Shown: positions 51,101 to 59,341 of the stretch, in pieces | Layout: every line of letters begins with the position of its first letter | Numbering within the stretch: position 1 is the stretch's first letter | Source of the DNA: Mesorhizobium sp. | Lineage (GTDB): Bacteria > Pseudomonadota > Alphaproteobacteria > Rhizobiales > Rhizobiaceae | Direction: 5' to 3' | Assembly: GCA_004020875.1 (NCBI GenBank) | Contig: SAPZ01000001.1 | Span: 248,001 to 312,000, forward strand | Length of the DNA: 64,000 nucleotides | Made by a program: the position numbers and the translations under genes | The notes under the pieces: model-generated | Database searches by the model: none | What the model saw: only the letters and a program-made list of their open reading frames with translations | Told to the model about the DNA's origin: nothing

Positions 51101-52960
51101 ATGAGCGTCTGGCCGAGGTGGCTGACGTTTGTGATTTTGGCTGTCGGGTTCCTGTCCGCGGCAATGTCGGGCGCGAGGGCTGAGGTTCGTACGCTCAAGC
51201 TCTATCACCTGCACACGCACGAGAAGGCCGAGATCGTCTACAAGCGCAATGGCCGCTACGATCCGGAAGGCTTGCGCAAGATCAACATCATCCTGCGCGA
51301 CTGGCGCCGCAACGAGCCGACCAAGATGGATCCGCGGCTGCTCGACCTCGTCTGGGAAGCTTATCGCGAAGCCGGAGCGACCGACTACATCCAGGTCGTC
51401 TGCGGCTATCGCTCGCCGTCGACCAACGCGATGCTGCGCTCGCGCAGCCGCGGCGTCGCCGAGAAGAGCCAGCACATGCTGGGCAAGGCGATGGACTTCT
51501 ACATCCCCGGCGTGCCGCTGAAGAAGCTGCGCAACATCGGCCTCAAGATGCAGGGAGGCGGCGTCGGCTACTACCCGACCTCCGGCTCGCCTTTCGTCCA
51601 TATGGATGTCGGCAATGTCCGCCACTGGCCGGGCATCAGCCGCCAGGAGCTGGTCAGCCTGTTCCCGAATGGCAAGACGCTGCATGTGCCGAGCGACGGG
51701 CGTCCGCTGCCCGGCTATGAGCAGGCGCTGGCCGCCTATCAGGCGCGCAAGGGCGCCGGCACGCCCAATATCGAGCTGGCCAGCGCCGGCGGCTCGACCA
51801 AGCGGTCCGGCGGATTGCTTGCCGCCTTGTTCGGCGGTGGCGCCGACGAGGCCGATGACGCGGCCGATGAAAGCGCTCCGGCGCCTCAGCAGAAAGCTGT
51901 GAAGCAGGTTCAGGTCGCGAGCGCCGCGCCGGCCCGCAACAGTAATCTTCCGGGTATCGCGATCGTTGCGCCGAAGGATGCCAAGCGCGCCAACCTCCCG
52001 CAGATCGCGGATGAGAGCGCCGACGATCAGCAGCAACCGGGGCAGGATACGCCGGAGACGATCATCGCCGCGCTGCCGCCCAAGGAAGTTCCGCTGCCCG
52101 ACTTCGCGCCGCGCCCGAAGGTTGATGTCGGCCAGCAGACGCCGCAGAACGTGCCGTTCGCCATGGCGGATGCCTCGACGACGACCGAGCAGGCGGTTTC
52201 GACGGCGAAGGCGCCCTTGCCGGATAAGGTTCCGTTCGGCGCAGCCAGCGCCGCCGAGGCGGCGAGCACAGATCCAGCGCAGGTGGCGGTCAACAACATC
52301 CCGCTTCCGACTTGGCGCCCCGACCGCTCGATGCCGGCCGAATTGGAGTCGAAGAACAAGAACATGCTTCTGGCGCTGGCCGAAACGGCTTCGCAGGACA
52401 AGAGCGCAACCGACGCGTTTTCCGTGCTGCCGACCGCGCGGCCGCAGCCCGGCAAGCAGGATGAGGTCAAGGCCGTTCTCGAACAGGCCAACGCGACCGT
52501 CGAGGCCGGCGGCGCCGGCGCCGAATACCAGCTTGCGTCGCTGACCGAACCCGAGCCGCGCTCGGCGTTCAACGACCCGTCAGGGGCCGATGCGGCCTCG
52601 CCACGCCAAGCCATCGCCGCCCTTCCGGCCGGCAGCGATCCCGCGAAGGCGATCGGCGCCGGCGTGAAGACGACGGCCAAGGAAGGCAGAGCCTCGTCCC
52701 GCGACCTCAAGCCCGGACCGAAGGCCATGGTGGTGGCGGCACCGCCGCAGGCCGCGCGCTGGGCGCTGGGCAGCGGCGTGAACATTGCTTCGGTTTCCGA
52801 CCCGACGACGGCTCCGCGTTATGCCTATAACATCGTGCATACGCCGCCGAGCGAAGTGTACACCGCCGGCTTCCAAACGAATGGCGAGATGCAAGATGCC
52901 AGCCGTTTCAGCGGCAACGCGGTCAAGTTCCTGTCGGTCGCCCGTTTCCAGACGAAATAG
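51101..52960 (+). CDS. DUF882 (YcbK-like, peptidase M15-like) exported protein with long disordered tail
   Basis: 619 aa from the ATG giving MSVWPRWLTFVILAV; a TTG 14 codons earlier is less likely. The signal peptide ends near GARAEV. The zinc-peptidase-like core (about residues 25-190) has CGYRSPSTNAMLRSRS near residue 101, SQHMLGKAMDFYI near 123 (His and Asp ligands) and FVHMDVGNVRHWPG near 164 (second His ligand). The remaining 430 residues are Ala/Pro/Asp/Thr-rich with no domain I recognise. Known relatives are thought to act on peptidoglycan. A terminator follows. Confidence 0.87.
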   Translation: MSVWPRWLTFVILAVGFLSAAMSGARAEVRTLKLYHLHTHEKAEIVYKRNGRYDPEGLRKINIILRDWRRNEPTKMDPRLLDLVWEAYREAGATDYIQVVCGYRSPSTNAMLRSRSRGVAEKSQHMLGKAMDFYIPGVPLKKLRNIGLKMQGGGVGYYPTSGSPFVHMDVGNVRHWPGISRQELVSLFPNGKTLHVPSDGRPLPGYEQALAAYQARKGAGTPNIELASAGGSTKRSGGLLAALFGGGADEADDAADESAPAPQQKAVKQVQVASAAPARNSNLPGIAIVAPKDAKRANLPQIADESADDQQQPGQDTPETIIAALPPKEVPLPDFAPRPKVDVGQQTPQNVPFAMADASTTTEQAVSTAKAPLPDKVPFGAASAAEAASTDPAQVAVNNIPLPTWRPDRSMPAELESKNKNMLLALAETASQDKSATDAFSVLPTARPQPGKQDEVKAVLEQANATVEAGGAGAEYQLASLTEPEPRSAFNDPSGADAASPRQAIAALPAGSDPAKAIGAGVKTTAKEGRASSRDLKPGPKAMVVAAPPQAARWALGSGVNIASVSDPTTAPRYAYNIVHTPPSEVYTAGFQTNGEMQDASRFSGNAVKFLSVARFQTK

Positions 52961-52981
52961 CGATCCCGCCAGACACCGGAC

Positions 52982-53014
52982 AAGCCGCGTTGGGGACAGC
53001 GCGGCTTTTGTTTT
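52982..53014 (+). terminator. rho-independent terminator of the DUF882 gene
   Basis: 8-bp stem AAGCCGCG/CGCGGCTT with a 10-nt loop, then TTGTTTT. 22 bp after the stop codon. Confidence 0.75.
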
Positions 53015-53045
53015 CGTCCCAGAAAGATGTTTGATCGCCCGGTCT

Positions 53046-53119
53046 TCCCGCTTCGTCTAATGGTAGGACAGCGCCCTTTGAAGGCGTGAATCGTGGTTCG
53101 AATCCATGAGCGGGAACCA
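53046..53119 (+). tRNA. tRNA-Gln (anticodon TTG)
   Basis: Acceptor stem TCCCGCT pairs with AGCGGGA, then discriminator A and encoded CCA. The anticodon stem GCGCC/GGCGT encloses CTTTGAA, giving anticodon TTG (reads CAA). The T arm contains GGTTCGAATCC. 74 nt including CCA. Confidence 0.95.
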
Positions 53120-53223
53120 GTCCTCGGTCGGCGTTGTTTGGCGTTGCGGTGGCTGCATCGGCTTAGAGGTCGGCGCCAGCAGGCCCGTCTTAAAGCGCGT
53201 CGCGATCCTTCGGATTCGCTCCA

Positions 53224-53297
53224 TGCGCTTTAGGTTTTCGATTTTACGCATGTCTTTATCACGAAACCGGTTCCCACTTTCGGGAGACTTGCTTTAA
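53224..53297. repeat. dispersed palindromic repeat, family B (inverted copy)
   Basis: Contains ACGAAACCGGTTCCCACTTT followed by CGGGAGACTTGCTTTA, the reverse-oriented counterpart of the repeat at 27860-27902. It occupies the space between tRNA-Gln and the convergent AraC gene. Confidence 0.65.
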
Positions 53298-53300
53298 TGT

Positions 53301-54194
53301 TCAGTCGACTTGCAGCGCAACCGCTTCGCCCATGGCCAGAAGCCGGGCGGCGTCGCGCCCCGGAGGCAATCCGAACTGGCGCGAATATTCGCGGCTGAAC
53401 TGGGAGGCGCTTTCGTAGCCGACGGTGAAAGCAACCTGCGCCGCGCCGCCCGGTTGGGCAATCAGCAGATGACGGGCTTCCAGCAGGCGAAGCTGCTTCT
53501 GATACTGGATCGGGCTCATCGCCGTCGCCGCCTTGAAGTGGCGATGAAACGAAGCATTACTCATATTGGCGAGTGCAGCCAGTTCCGTCACATCGATGGG
53601 CTCATTGTAATGCCCGCGTATCCACGCGGTGGCGCGGCGGATCTGCGACAGGCGGCCGTCGGAGCTTGCAAGGTGCCGCAGTTTTCCGCCTTGCGGGCCC
53701 TGCAAGAGCCTGAAGGCGATCTCGCGTTCGAGCATGGGCGCCAGCACCGGAATCTCTTCCGGCCGGTCGAGCAGCCGCAGCATCCGTCGCCAGGCGTCGA
53801 GCAGGTCATCATCGGCCGTGTTGGTGACGAAGTTGTCGCCGTCGATCGCCGGCCGATGGTCGATAAGCAGGCCGGCGATCAGCTCGATATCGATGGCGAA
53901 GGCTAGAGCCATGTAGGGACAGGATCTGCTGGCCTCGATCAACTGGCTGGTGGCGGGCGCCTCCACCGCATAGACGAAATAGCTGCCGGCGCTGTAGGCA
54001 AGGGTGCGGTTGCCGATCAGCACCGTTTTAGTTCCCTGCAGGACCAGAAGCGCGGTCGGCTGGCAGAGCTCTGGCAGCGGCGGCGTTGGAACCTCGCTGC
54101 GACCGATGGTGACGCGCGGGATCACTGTTTTCGTCCGACGCCCCCGCGCATGACGCCCGGCCATGGCGATCAATTCCTGCAGTATGTCACTCAT
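53301..54194 (-). CDS. AraC family transcriptional regulator
   Basis: 297 aa. An N-terminal AraC_N-type cupin effector domain (about residues 20-180) is followed by a double helix-turn-helix. HTH 1 is IDVTELAALANMSNASFHRH near residue 210; the second is in AAQVAFTVGYESASQFSREY near residue 255, with FGLPPGRDA closing the domain. It is divergent from the SDR gene at 54412 and probably controls it. The shared 217-bp region contains a tandem repeat. Confidence 0.93.
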   Translation of the reverse strand: MSDILQELIAMAGRHARGRRTKTVIPRVTIGRSEVPTPPLPELCQPTALLVLQGTKTVLIGNRTLAYSAGSYFVYAVEAPATSQLIEASRSCPYMALAFAIDIELIAGLLIDHRPAIDGDNFVTNTADDDLLDAWRRMLRLLDRPEEIPVLAPMLEREIAFRLLQGPQGGKLRHLASSDGRLSQIRRATAWIRGHYNEPIDVTELAALANMSNASFHRHFKAATAMSPIQYQKQLRLLEARHLLIAQPGGAAQVAFTVGYESASQFSREYSRQFGLPPGRDAARLLAMGEAVALQVD

Positions 54195-54232
54195 CTTTCA
54201 AGCATCGCCGATCGGAGAGGGTCTCGCAACCA

Positions 54233-54324
54233 AGCGGCGCGAAGACGCGCACCCGGATGACGCGCTAGCGCGCACCTGGGTGACGCGCAAGCGCGCACCT
54301 GGGGGACGCGAAGACGCGCCCCTG
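54233..54324. repeat. 23-bp imperfect tandem repeat (about four units)
   Basis: Units: 54256-54278, 54279-54301 and 54302-54324, with a weaker first unit about 54233-54255. Each has GACGCG-N4-GCGC followed by ACCTG or CCCTG, itself a small inverted repeat. It lies between the divergent AraC and SDR starts. The period of about two helical turns suits side-by-side binding by an AraC-type protein, but a minisatellite is equally possible. Confidence 0.75.
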
Positions 54325-54389
54325 AGAGGATTAGGCAAGAGGACGCGAGTATCGGGCGCGCGAAGCGGACCGGCTCACGTCATGTCTAG

Positions 54390-54405
54390 GTCTCCAAAAG
54401 GAGAC
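54390..54405 (+). promoter_or_regulatory. hairpin masking the SDR ribosome-binding site
   Basis: GTCTCC-AAAA-GGAGAC is a perfect 6-bp hairpin whose 3' arm contains the Shine-Dalgarno GGAG (54400-54403) for the ATG at 54412. Folding would limit translation initiation. Confidence 0.5.
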
Positions 54406-54411
54406 ATCGAT

Positions 54412-55161
54412 ATGACGACGCGAAAGACTGCATTGGTGACCGGCGCCAACAAGGGTATCGGCCTTGAGACCGCCCGGCGGCTTGCTGCAATGGGATTCAA
54501 GGTCTGGCTCGGCGCACGCGACGCCGGGCGGGGCGAGGCCGCGGCGCAGGCATTGCGTGATGAGGGGCTTGATGTCGAGTGGCTCGAGCTCGACGTCGCG
54601 AGCGACGACAGCGTGGCGGTCGCGACCAGGGACCTGACGGCGCGCGTGTCCGCTCTCGATGCGCTGGTCAACAATGCCGGCGTGGCCCTTGGATATGTCG
54701 ACGCGCTCGACGCGGACGGCCGCTATGAACGGCCGCCGAGCCGCGAGAATATCGCGGATGTGAAAGCCATTTACGACGTCAACGTCTTCGGTCCGGTGCG
54801 GGTCACCCAGGCGTTCCTGCCGCTGCTCCTGGCATCGCCCCCTTCACGTATCGTCATGGTGAGCAGCTATCTCGGATCGCTGGCGCGCGCGTCCGGCAAC
54901 AGCCAGTCGCCCAACGTCATGGGCTATGGCAGCTCGAAGACCGCGCTCAACGCCGTTACGCTTGCCTTCGCCAGGGAACTCGCGCCGCACGGCATCATGG
55001 TCAATGCCGCCGCTCCCGGCTACACCGCGACGGACCTCAACGCCCACAGAGGTGGCCGCACGGTGCAGCAGGCGGCCGAGATCATCGTGCGGCTGGCGAC
55101 GTTGGAACCAGGCGGACCGACCGGAGGCTATTTCGATGAGAACGGCGCGCTGCCCTGGTGA
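54412..55161 (+). CDS. SDR family oxidoreductase (carbonyl-reductase-like)
   Basis: 249 aa from the ATG giving MTTRKTALVTGANKGIG, with AAGGAG 9-14 bases upstream; the frame opens at 54163, but that part is the tandem repeat. Rossmann motif TGANKGIG near residue 10, NNAGVALG near residue 89, and YGSSK near residue 178 as the YxxxK catalytic pair. The arrangement with insertion before the catalytic Tyr resembles eukaryotic-type carbonyl reductases and plant-like SDRs. It is probably regulated by the divergent AraC protein. Confidence 0.92.
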   Translation: MTTRKTALVTGANKGIGLETARRLAAMGFKVWLGARDAGRGEAAAQALRDEGLDVEWLELDVASDDSVAVATRDLTARVSALDALVNNAGVALGYVDALDADGRYERPPSRENIADVKAIYDVNVFGPVRVTQAFLPLLLASPPSRIVMVSSYLGSLARASGNSQSPNVMGYGSSKTALNAVTLAFARELAPHGIMVNAAAPGYTATDLNAHRGGRTVQQAAEIIVRLATLEPGGPTGGYFDENGALPW

Positions 55162-55170
55162 AAGCGCCGA

Positions 55171-55809
55171 CTACTTCTTGAGCCTGCTCGCCTCGCGCGC
55201 CAGCGCTTCGATCTCGTCCCACTTGCCGGCTTTGATGAGATCGTCGGGCGCCACCCAGGAGCCGCCGACGCAGATGACGTTGGGCAGGCTCAGATAGTCC
55301 GCGGCGTTCTTGGCCGTTATGCCGCCGGTCGGGCAGAATTTCACGTCGGCGAGCGGCGATGCGAAAGCCTTCAGCGAAGCGATGCCGCCGGACTGCTCGG
55401 CCGGGAAGAATTTCAGGAAGCGCAGGCCGGCCTCGCGCGCGGCCATGATCTCGCCGGGCGTGATGGCGCCGGGCAGCAGAGGCACGGGGCTCTCCTTGGC
55501 CGCTTCGAGGAGCTGGCTGGTGATGCCCGGGCTAACGATGAATTTCGAGCCGGCGGCTGCCGCTTCATCGAACTGCTTTGCGTCGAGGATGGTGCCCGCC
55601 CCGACGACCGCGTCGTCGACCTCGGCCGCGACGCGCCGGATCGCTTCCAGCGCATCGGCAGTGCGCAAGGTAATCTCGATCGCCCGCAAACCGCCGCGCG
55701 ACAAAGCGCGGGCGAGCGGTACGGCATCGGCGACATTGGCGATCTTGAGCACCGGGATGACGGGCTGACCATTGAGGAGCGACAGGAGCTTTTCAGTCTT
55801 GCTGGTCAC
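55171..55809 (-). CDS. eda: 2-dehydro-3-deoxyphosphogluconate aldolase (KDPG aldolase)
   Basis: Splits KDPG to pyruvate and glyceraldehyde 3-phosphate in the Entner-Doudoroff pathway; may also accept 4-hydroxy-2-oxoglutarate. 212 aa, normal length. The catalytic Glu is in AIEITLRT near residue 45, the Schiff-base Lys in RFLKFFPAE near residue 133, and CPTGGI near residue 158 binds phosphate. The start is GTG with GGAGA 7 bases upstream. It is convergent with the SDR gene (9-bp gap). Confidence 0.94.
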   Translation of the reverse strand: MTSKTEKLLSLLNGQPVIPVLKIANVADAVPLARALSRGGLRAIEITLRTADALEAIRRVAAEVDDAVVGAGTILDAKQFDEAAAAGSKFIVSPGITSQLLEAAKESPVPLLPGAITPGEIMAAREAGLRFLKFFPAEQSGGIASLKAFASPLADVKFCPTGGITAKNAADYLSLPNVICVGGSWVAPDDLIKAGKWDEIEALAREASRLKK

Positions 55810-55954
55810 GTGCTGGTCTCCATTTCGATCGTTTTAAACCGATTAGCAGAAGGAATATGCCAAGTCCACGAAGGGTGGCGTGTCGTGATGCCGCGTGGCC
55901 AGTTGCATATTGGTTGCCTTGAAAGCGCTTTCAGCACGGTCTAGTGGCATAGCC

Positions 55955-56884
55955 ATGACAACAGCTTCGGAAATCCAGCCAATCCGCGTCGCCGCACTCT
56001 ACAAATTCGCGCGGCTCGACGGATACGAAGCTTTGCGCGCGGAACTCGCCGCCTTCTGTTGCGGGCGGGGCATCAAGGGCACGCTCCTTCTGGCGCATGA
56101 AGGCATCAACGGGACCGTCGCCGGCAGCGGGGAAGCGATCGCCGCGCTCATGGATCATCTCGAGGCCATCGAAGGCCTGACCGGGCTGGAAGTCAAATAC
56201 AGCAGCGCCGGCGAGATGCCGTTCCACCGCATGAAGGTTCGGCTGAAGCGCGAGATCGTCACCATGGGAGTGGAGGATATCGATCCGGCAACCAGCGCCG
56301 GGACCTATGTCGCGCCGGCCGACTGGAACGCGCTGATCTTAGATGCCGACACCGTCGTCATCGACACGCGCAACGCCTATGAAGTCTCGCTCGGCACCTT
56401 CAAGGGAGCGGTCGATCCGAAGACCTCCAGCTTCCGCGAGTTTCCGGCTTGGGTCGAGCAACATCGTGAGGATCTTGAAGGCCGCAAGGTGGCGATGTTC
56501 TGCACCGGCGGCATTCGCTGCGAGAAGGCGACGGCCTATGTGAAGTCCCTCGGCCTCAAGAATGTCTTCCATCTCAAGGGCGGCATCCTGAAATATCTCG
56601 AAGAGGTGCCGGCCGAAGAGAGCCTCTGGCAGGGCGAATGTTTCGTCTTCGACGAGCGGGTGTCCGTCTCGCATGGACTGAGCGAGGGCGAGGCGGAGCT
56701 TTGCCGCGCCTGCCGGCATCCGCTGACGGTCGAGGACCGGCTGTCGCCGAAATATGCGATCGGCGTTTCATGCCCGCATTGCTTTGAAACGCGCTCCGAT
56801 GCGGATCGCGAGCGCTACGCCGAACGCCATCGGCAGGTGGAACTGGCGCAAGCGCGCGGCGGCAAGCGCCATATCGGCAATTAG
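55955..56884 (+). CDS. trhO: tRNA uridine(34) hydroxylase TrhO (rhodanese family)
   Basis: Hydroxylates U34 of certain tRNAs in an oxygen-dependent way, on the path to (c)mo5U. 309 aa from the ATG giving [18 protein letters not shown]; an upstream start at 55895 is rejected. An N-terminal ferredoxin-like domain holds [16 protein letters not shown] near residue 41. The rhodanese domain (about 130-235) has the catalytic Cys in [11 protein letters not shown] near residue 180, and a C-terminal Cys-rich segment ([15 protein letters not shown]) completes the YceA type. Confidence 0.94.
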   Translation: MTTASEIQPIRVAALYKFARLDGYEALRAELAAFCCGRGIKGTLLLAHEGINGTVAGSGEAIAALMDHLEAIEGLTGLEVKYSSAGEMPFHRMKVRLKREIVTMGVEDIDPATSAGTYVAPADWNALILDADTVVIDTRNAYEVSLGTFKGAVDPKTSSFREFPAWVEQHREDLEGRKVAMFCTGGIRCEKATAYVKSLGLKNVFHLKGGILKYLEEVPAEESLWQGECFVFDERVSVSHGLSEGEAELCRACRHPLTVEDRLSPKYAIGVSCPHCFETRSDADRERYAERHRQVELAQARGGKRHIGN

Positions 56885-57000
56885 GGCGCCCTGCGTCCGA
56901 AAAGCCGCCGTCATTGTAATGTCAAGGCGCGGGGCCTACCTCTTGCCGGTCCGAAACTTTGCCCGCGCGCATTCGGCCGGGCCAATCCTGGAGGCATTTG

Positions 57001-57732
57001 ATGCTCGACCCCAAGAAGCTGCTCGACGACCTTCTCGGATCGCAAATTCCCGGCACGGGCTCGACCCTGCGCGATAAGGCGGGGCAGGCGGTGCAGATGG
57101 CGAAGGACAATCCGCTGGCTGCGGGCGCGCTGGCCGCCGTGCTGCTCGGCACCGGCGCTGGCCGGCAGGTGACGGGCACGGCCATCAGGCTCGGCGGCCT
57201 GGCGGCGATCGGCGGCCTCGCCTACAAGGCCTACCAGAATTACAAGGCCGGCAACGAGCCGGCGCAGGCTCCCGCATCCGGTGAGCCGGAGCTGCTCCCG
57301 CCGCCGGCCGATACCGCTTTCGATCCAGCGCAGGCGCCGCAGGGCGAGGCCGAGTTCACGCTGACGCTGGTCAGGGCGATGATCTCTGCGGCGAAGGCCG
57401 ACGGCCATATCGACGAGGAAGAGCGCAAGAAGATCGCCGACAAGCTTAAGCTCGCCGGTATCGGCGCGGAAGCGGAAGAATTCCTGCTCGCCGAGCTCGA
57501 TAGCCCGCTTGATGTCGACACGCTGGTCGCCGGAGCCAAGACCGATGCCCAGAAGCTCGAGCTCTATACCGCCTCGCGACTTACAATCGATCCCGACACG
57601 CGCGCCGAGCGCGGCTATCTCGACCTGCTTGCCGGCCGGCTCGGCCTGCCGGATGCTCTGGTCGATCATGTCGAGGCGACCGTTTCGGCGGCCAAGGTGC
57701 CGGCGGGCGACGCGCCTAATTCGCCGTGGTGA
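57001..57732 (+). CDS. DUF533 / TerB-like membrane protein (YebE family)
   Basis: 243 aa from the ATG giving MLDPKKLLDDLLGSQ (GGAGG about 10 bases upstream). A hydrophobic, Gly/Ala-rich segment (about residues 35-75) is probably membrane inserted. A Pro/Ala linker follows. The C-terminal TerB-like helical domain starts near TLTLVRAMISAAKADGHIDEEE (residue 120) and carries the acidic DGHIDEEE motif. The function of this family is not established. Confidence 0.88.
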   Translation: MLDPKKLLDDLLGSQIPGTGSTLRDKAGQAVQMAKDNPLAAGALAAVLLGTGAGRQVTGTAIRLGGLAAIGGLAYKAYQNYKAGNEPAQAPASGEPELLPPPADTAFDPAQAPQGEAEFTLTLVRAMISAAKADGHIDEEERKKIADKLKLAGIGAEAEEFLLAELDSPLDVDTLVAGAKTDAQKLELYTASRLTIDPDTRAERGYLDLLAGRLGLPDALVDHVEATVSAAKVPAGDAPNSPW

Positions 57733-57774
57733 ATCAGTGTTGGTAAACGCCGCTGCGCACCGCCTTGCCGGTCG

Positions 57775-57789
57775 TTAATGCCTCGTTAA
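57775..57789 (+). promoter_or_regulatory. full CtrA-type box TTAA-N7-TTAA
   Basis: TTAATGCCTCGTTAA matches the alphaproteobacterial CtrA consensus TTAA-N7-TTAA exactly. It lies just upstream of the candidate small RNA at 57795-57882 and 182 bp before the SDR start. CtrA control would link the RNA to the cell cycle. The cpdR gene, whose product regulates CtrA turnover, is also in this window. Confidence 0.5.
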
Positions 57790-57794
57790 CTCAG

Positions 57795-57882
57795 CAAGCG
57801 CATTATTCTAATCAGTCGGACCGGCTTTTCCTCCTCCCAAGCGCGGTTCAGATCGGGGCGGTCGCCAATGGCCGCCCTTTTT
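57795..57882 (+). ncRNA. candidate small RNA with exposed anti-Shine-Dalgarno loop
   Basis: About 70-90 nt with no ORF. A stem (GACCG at 57818-57822 with CGGTT at 57845-57849) would present CCTCCTCCC (57830-57838) in its loop, the perfect complement of a strong ribosome-binding site. It is followed by a terminator hairpin ending in five T. This matches the architecture described for the rhizobial 'cuckoo' RNAs, which show a CUCCUCCC motif in loops. A -10-like TATTCT near 57804 or the region under the CtrA box could be the promoter; the 5' end is uncertain. Confidence 0.65.
57856..57882 (+). terminator. rho-independent terminator of the candidate small RNA
   Basis: GGGCGG (57856-57861) pairs with CCGCCC (57872-57877), with further pairing inside, then TTTTT. 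It lies 124 bp after the DUF533 stop and 89 bp before the next gene, so it ends a transcript in the intergenic region. Confidence 0.8.
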
Positions 57883-57970
57883 GTTGGTCCTTTTATCGCC
57901 AACAGCGGCTTGCCATGATCCCCGGCATTTGCGATGCCACGTCTTTCCGTCGATGACCGGGAGGACGGCG

Positions 57971-58732
57971 ATGACAGCCATAGCAGAGAAGACCGCCATC
58001 GTGACCGGCGCCGGCACCGGCATCGGCAAGAGCGTCGCCACGGCATTGCTCCAGGCAGGCTGGAACACAGTGTTCTGCGGGCGCCGCAAGGCGGTGCTGG
58101 AAGAGGCGATCGCCGAGGCGGGGAAGACGCACGCCAAGGCATTGGCCGTCGCCTGCGACATCAGCAAGGCCGACCAGGTCGACGATATGTTCGAGACCGT
58201 GCTCGAAGCCTTCGGCCGCGTCGACCTGCTCTTCAACAATGCCGGCATGGGCTACAAGTCGACGCTGATCGACGAGATCCCGGTCGAGGTCTGGAACGAT
58301 CTCGTTGGCGTCAATCTCACTGGATCGTTCCTGTGCGCCCGCGCGGCCTTCGGCGCGATGCGAAGACAGAAGCCGATGGGTGGCCGCATCATCAACAACG
58401 GCTCGGTGTCGGCCTATGCGCCGCGTCCGGGTTCCGTGCCCTATACGGCGACCAAGCACGCAATCACCGGGCTCACCAAGACGCTGGCGCTCGACGGCCG
58501 GCCCTTCGACATCGCCTGCGGCCAGATCGACATCGGCAACGCGCTGACGGAGATGGCGCAGCCGATGACGGTGGGCGTGCCGCAGGCCAATGGCTCGGTC
58601 GCCGCCGAGGCGGTGATGGATGTGCAGCGCGTCGCCGACGCAGTGCTGCATATGGCGAGCCTGCCGCTCGACGCCAACGTGCTGTTCATGACGGTGATGG
58701 CGACGAAAATGCCTTTTGTTGGGCGCGGATGA
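57971..58732 (+). CDS. SDR family oxidoreductase
   Basis: 253 aa from the ATG giving MTAIAEKTAIVTGAG, with GGGAGGA 6-12 bases upstream; the frame extends to 57881 but overlaps the small RNA terminator. Rossmann motif TGAGTGIG near residue 12, NNAGMGYK near residue 89, and catalytic Ser plus YTATK near residues 143-160. Substrate unknown. The last 26-bp repeat copy lies shortly after its stop. Confidence 0.92.
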   Translation: MTAIAEKTAIVTGAGTGIGKSVATALLQAGWNTVFCGRRKAVLEEAIAEAGKTHAKALAVACDISKADQVDDMFETVLEAFGRVDLLFNNAGMGYKSTLIDEIPVEVWNDLVGVNLTGSFLCARAAFGAMRRQKPMGGRIINNGSVSAYAPRPGSVPYTATKHAITGLTKTLALDGRPFDIACGQIDIGNALTEMAQPMTVGVPQANGSVAAEAVMDVQRVADAVLHMASLPLDANVLFMTVMATKMPFVGRG

Positions 58733-58748
58733 GCCAGCGCGCCGAGCC

Positions 58749-58775
58749 TAACCGCTCACACTTTTCCTGGAATTA
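58749..58775. repeat. dispersed intergenic repeat, family A (short exact copy)
   Basis: 26 bases (58750-58775) are identical to 29512-29537 in the gltD-DUF459 gap. The end of this copy supplies the TAA stop codon of the neighbouring SHOCT gene. Confidence 0.7.
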
Positions 58776-59120
58776 GTCGCCGAGCACCCGGCGGCGTTCC
58801 TCGAACTCGTTCTTGTCGATCTCGCCGCGCGCGAAGCGCTCCTTGAGAATGTCGAGAGGCGTCCGGCCCGGCGGCGTGTGATGGGGCGGTACCGGACCCA
58901 GTCCCCATTGCCAGCGAGTGACGACACCCACAAGGACGACGAAAAAGAGGATCATGAACAAGGGACCGAAAATCATCGCCCAACCTCCGCCCCACCACAT
59001 CATCCCGGGACCATAGGCATATCTGTCGGCATCCGATGCCTGTGCCCACGCGGCCCTGGGGACAAGGGCTAAGACCACGCTGATTGCGACGGCCGCCGAT
59101 TCAATCAAGCCTTTACGCAT
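58773..59120 (-). CDS. SHOCT domain small membrane protein
   Basis: 115 aa from the ATG giving MRKGLIESAAVAISV; an ATG nine codons earlier is also possible. N-terminal signal or helix (residues 5-26, ending AAWAQ), an aromatic GPGMMWWGGGW stretch near residue 38, a second membrane helix (about 48-70), and a C-terminal SHOCT motif (L-x-x-R-x-A-x-GEI-x-x-x-E-F near residues 92-110). SHOCT proteins of this type are common, small and uncharacterised. The stop codon falls inside a dispersed repeat. Confidence 0.8.
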   Translation of the reverse strand: MRKGLIESAAVAISVVLALVPRAAWAQASDADRYAYGPGMMWWGGGWAMIFGPLFMILFFVVLVGVVTRWQWGLGPVPPHHTPPGRTPLDILKERFARGEIDKNEFEERRRVLGD

Positions 59121-59341
59121 GGGAGCTGTCCTGACGTTTCCATGCATAATCCTAGGACTCTGGGCTGCCCGGCACCTTGCGCTGGATCAAACATCTGCTT
59201 TCGCTCAGCGCGGTGACAATGTTTGCGAAGACAATGTCGGCGGATTCCAGCCGGCCGCAAGGATGCAATGATTGGCTCGGGGCGGGGCAACTCACCAGAG
59301 CGGAACTGAGGTTTCGCCGACCTTGCCGCGGGGAGTGGAGT

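Noticed and set aside
54238..54324. CRISPR array at the 23-bp repeats
   Set aside because: Units are directly adjacent with no unique spacers and no cas genes are present.
53046..55161. A genomic island inserted at tRNA-Gln
   Set aside because: tRNA-Gln is followed by a repeat and an AraC/SDR pair, but there is no integrase, no duplicated tRNA 3' end and no clear shift in base composition.
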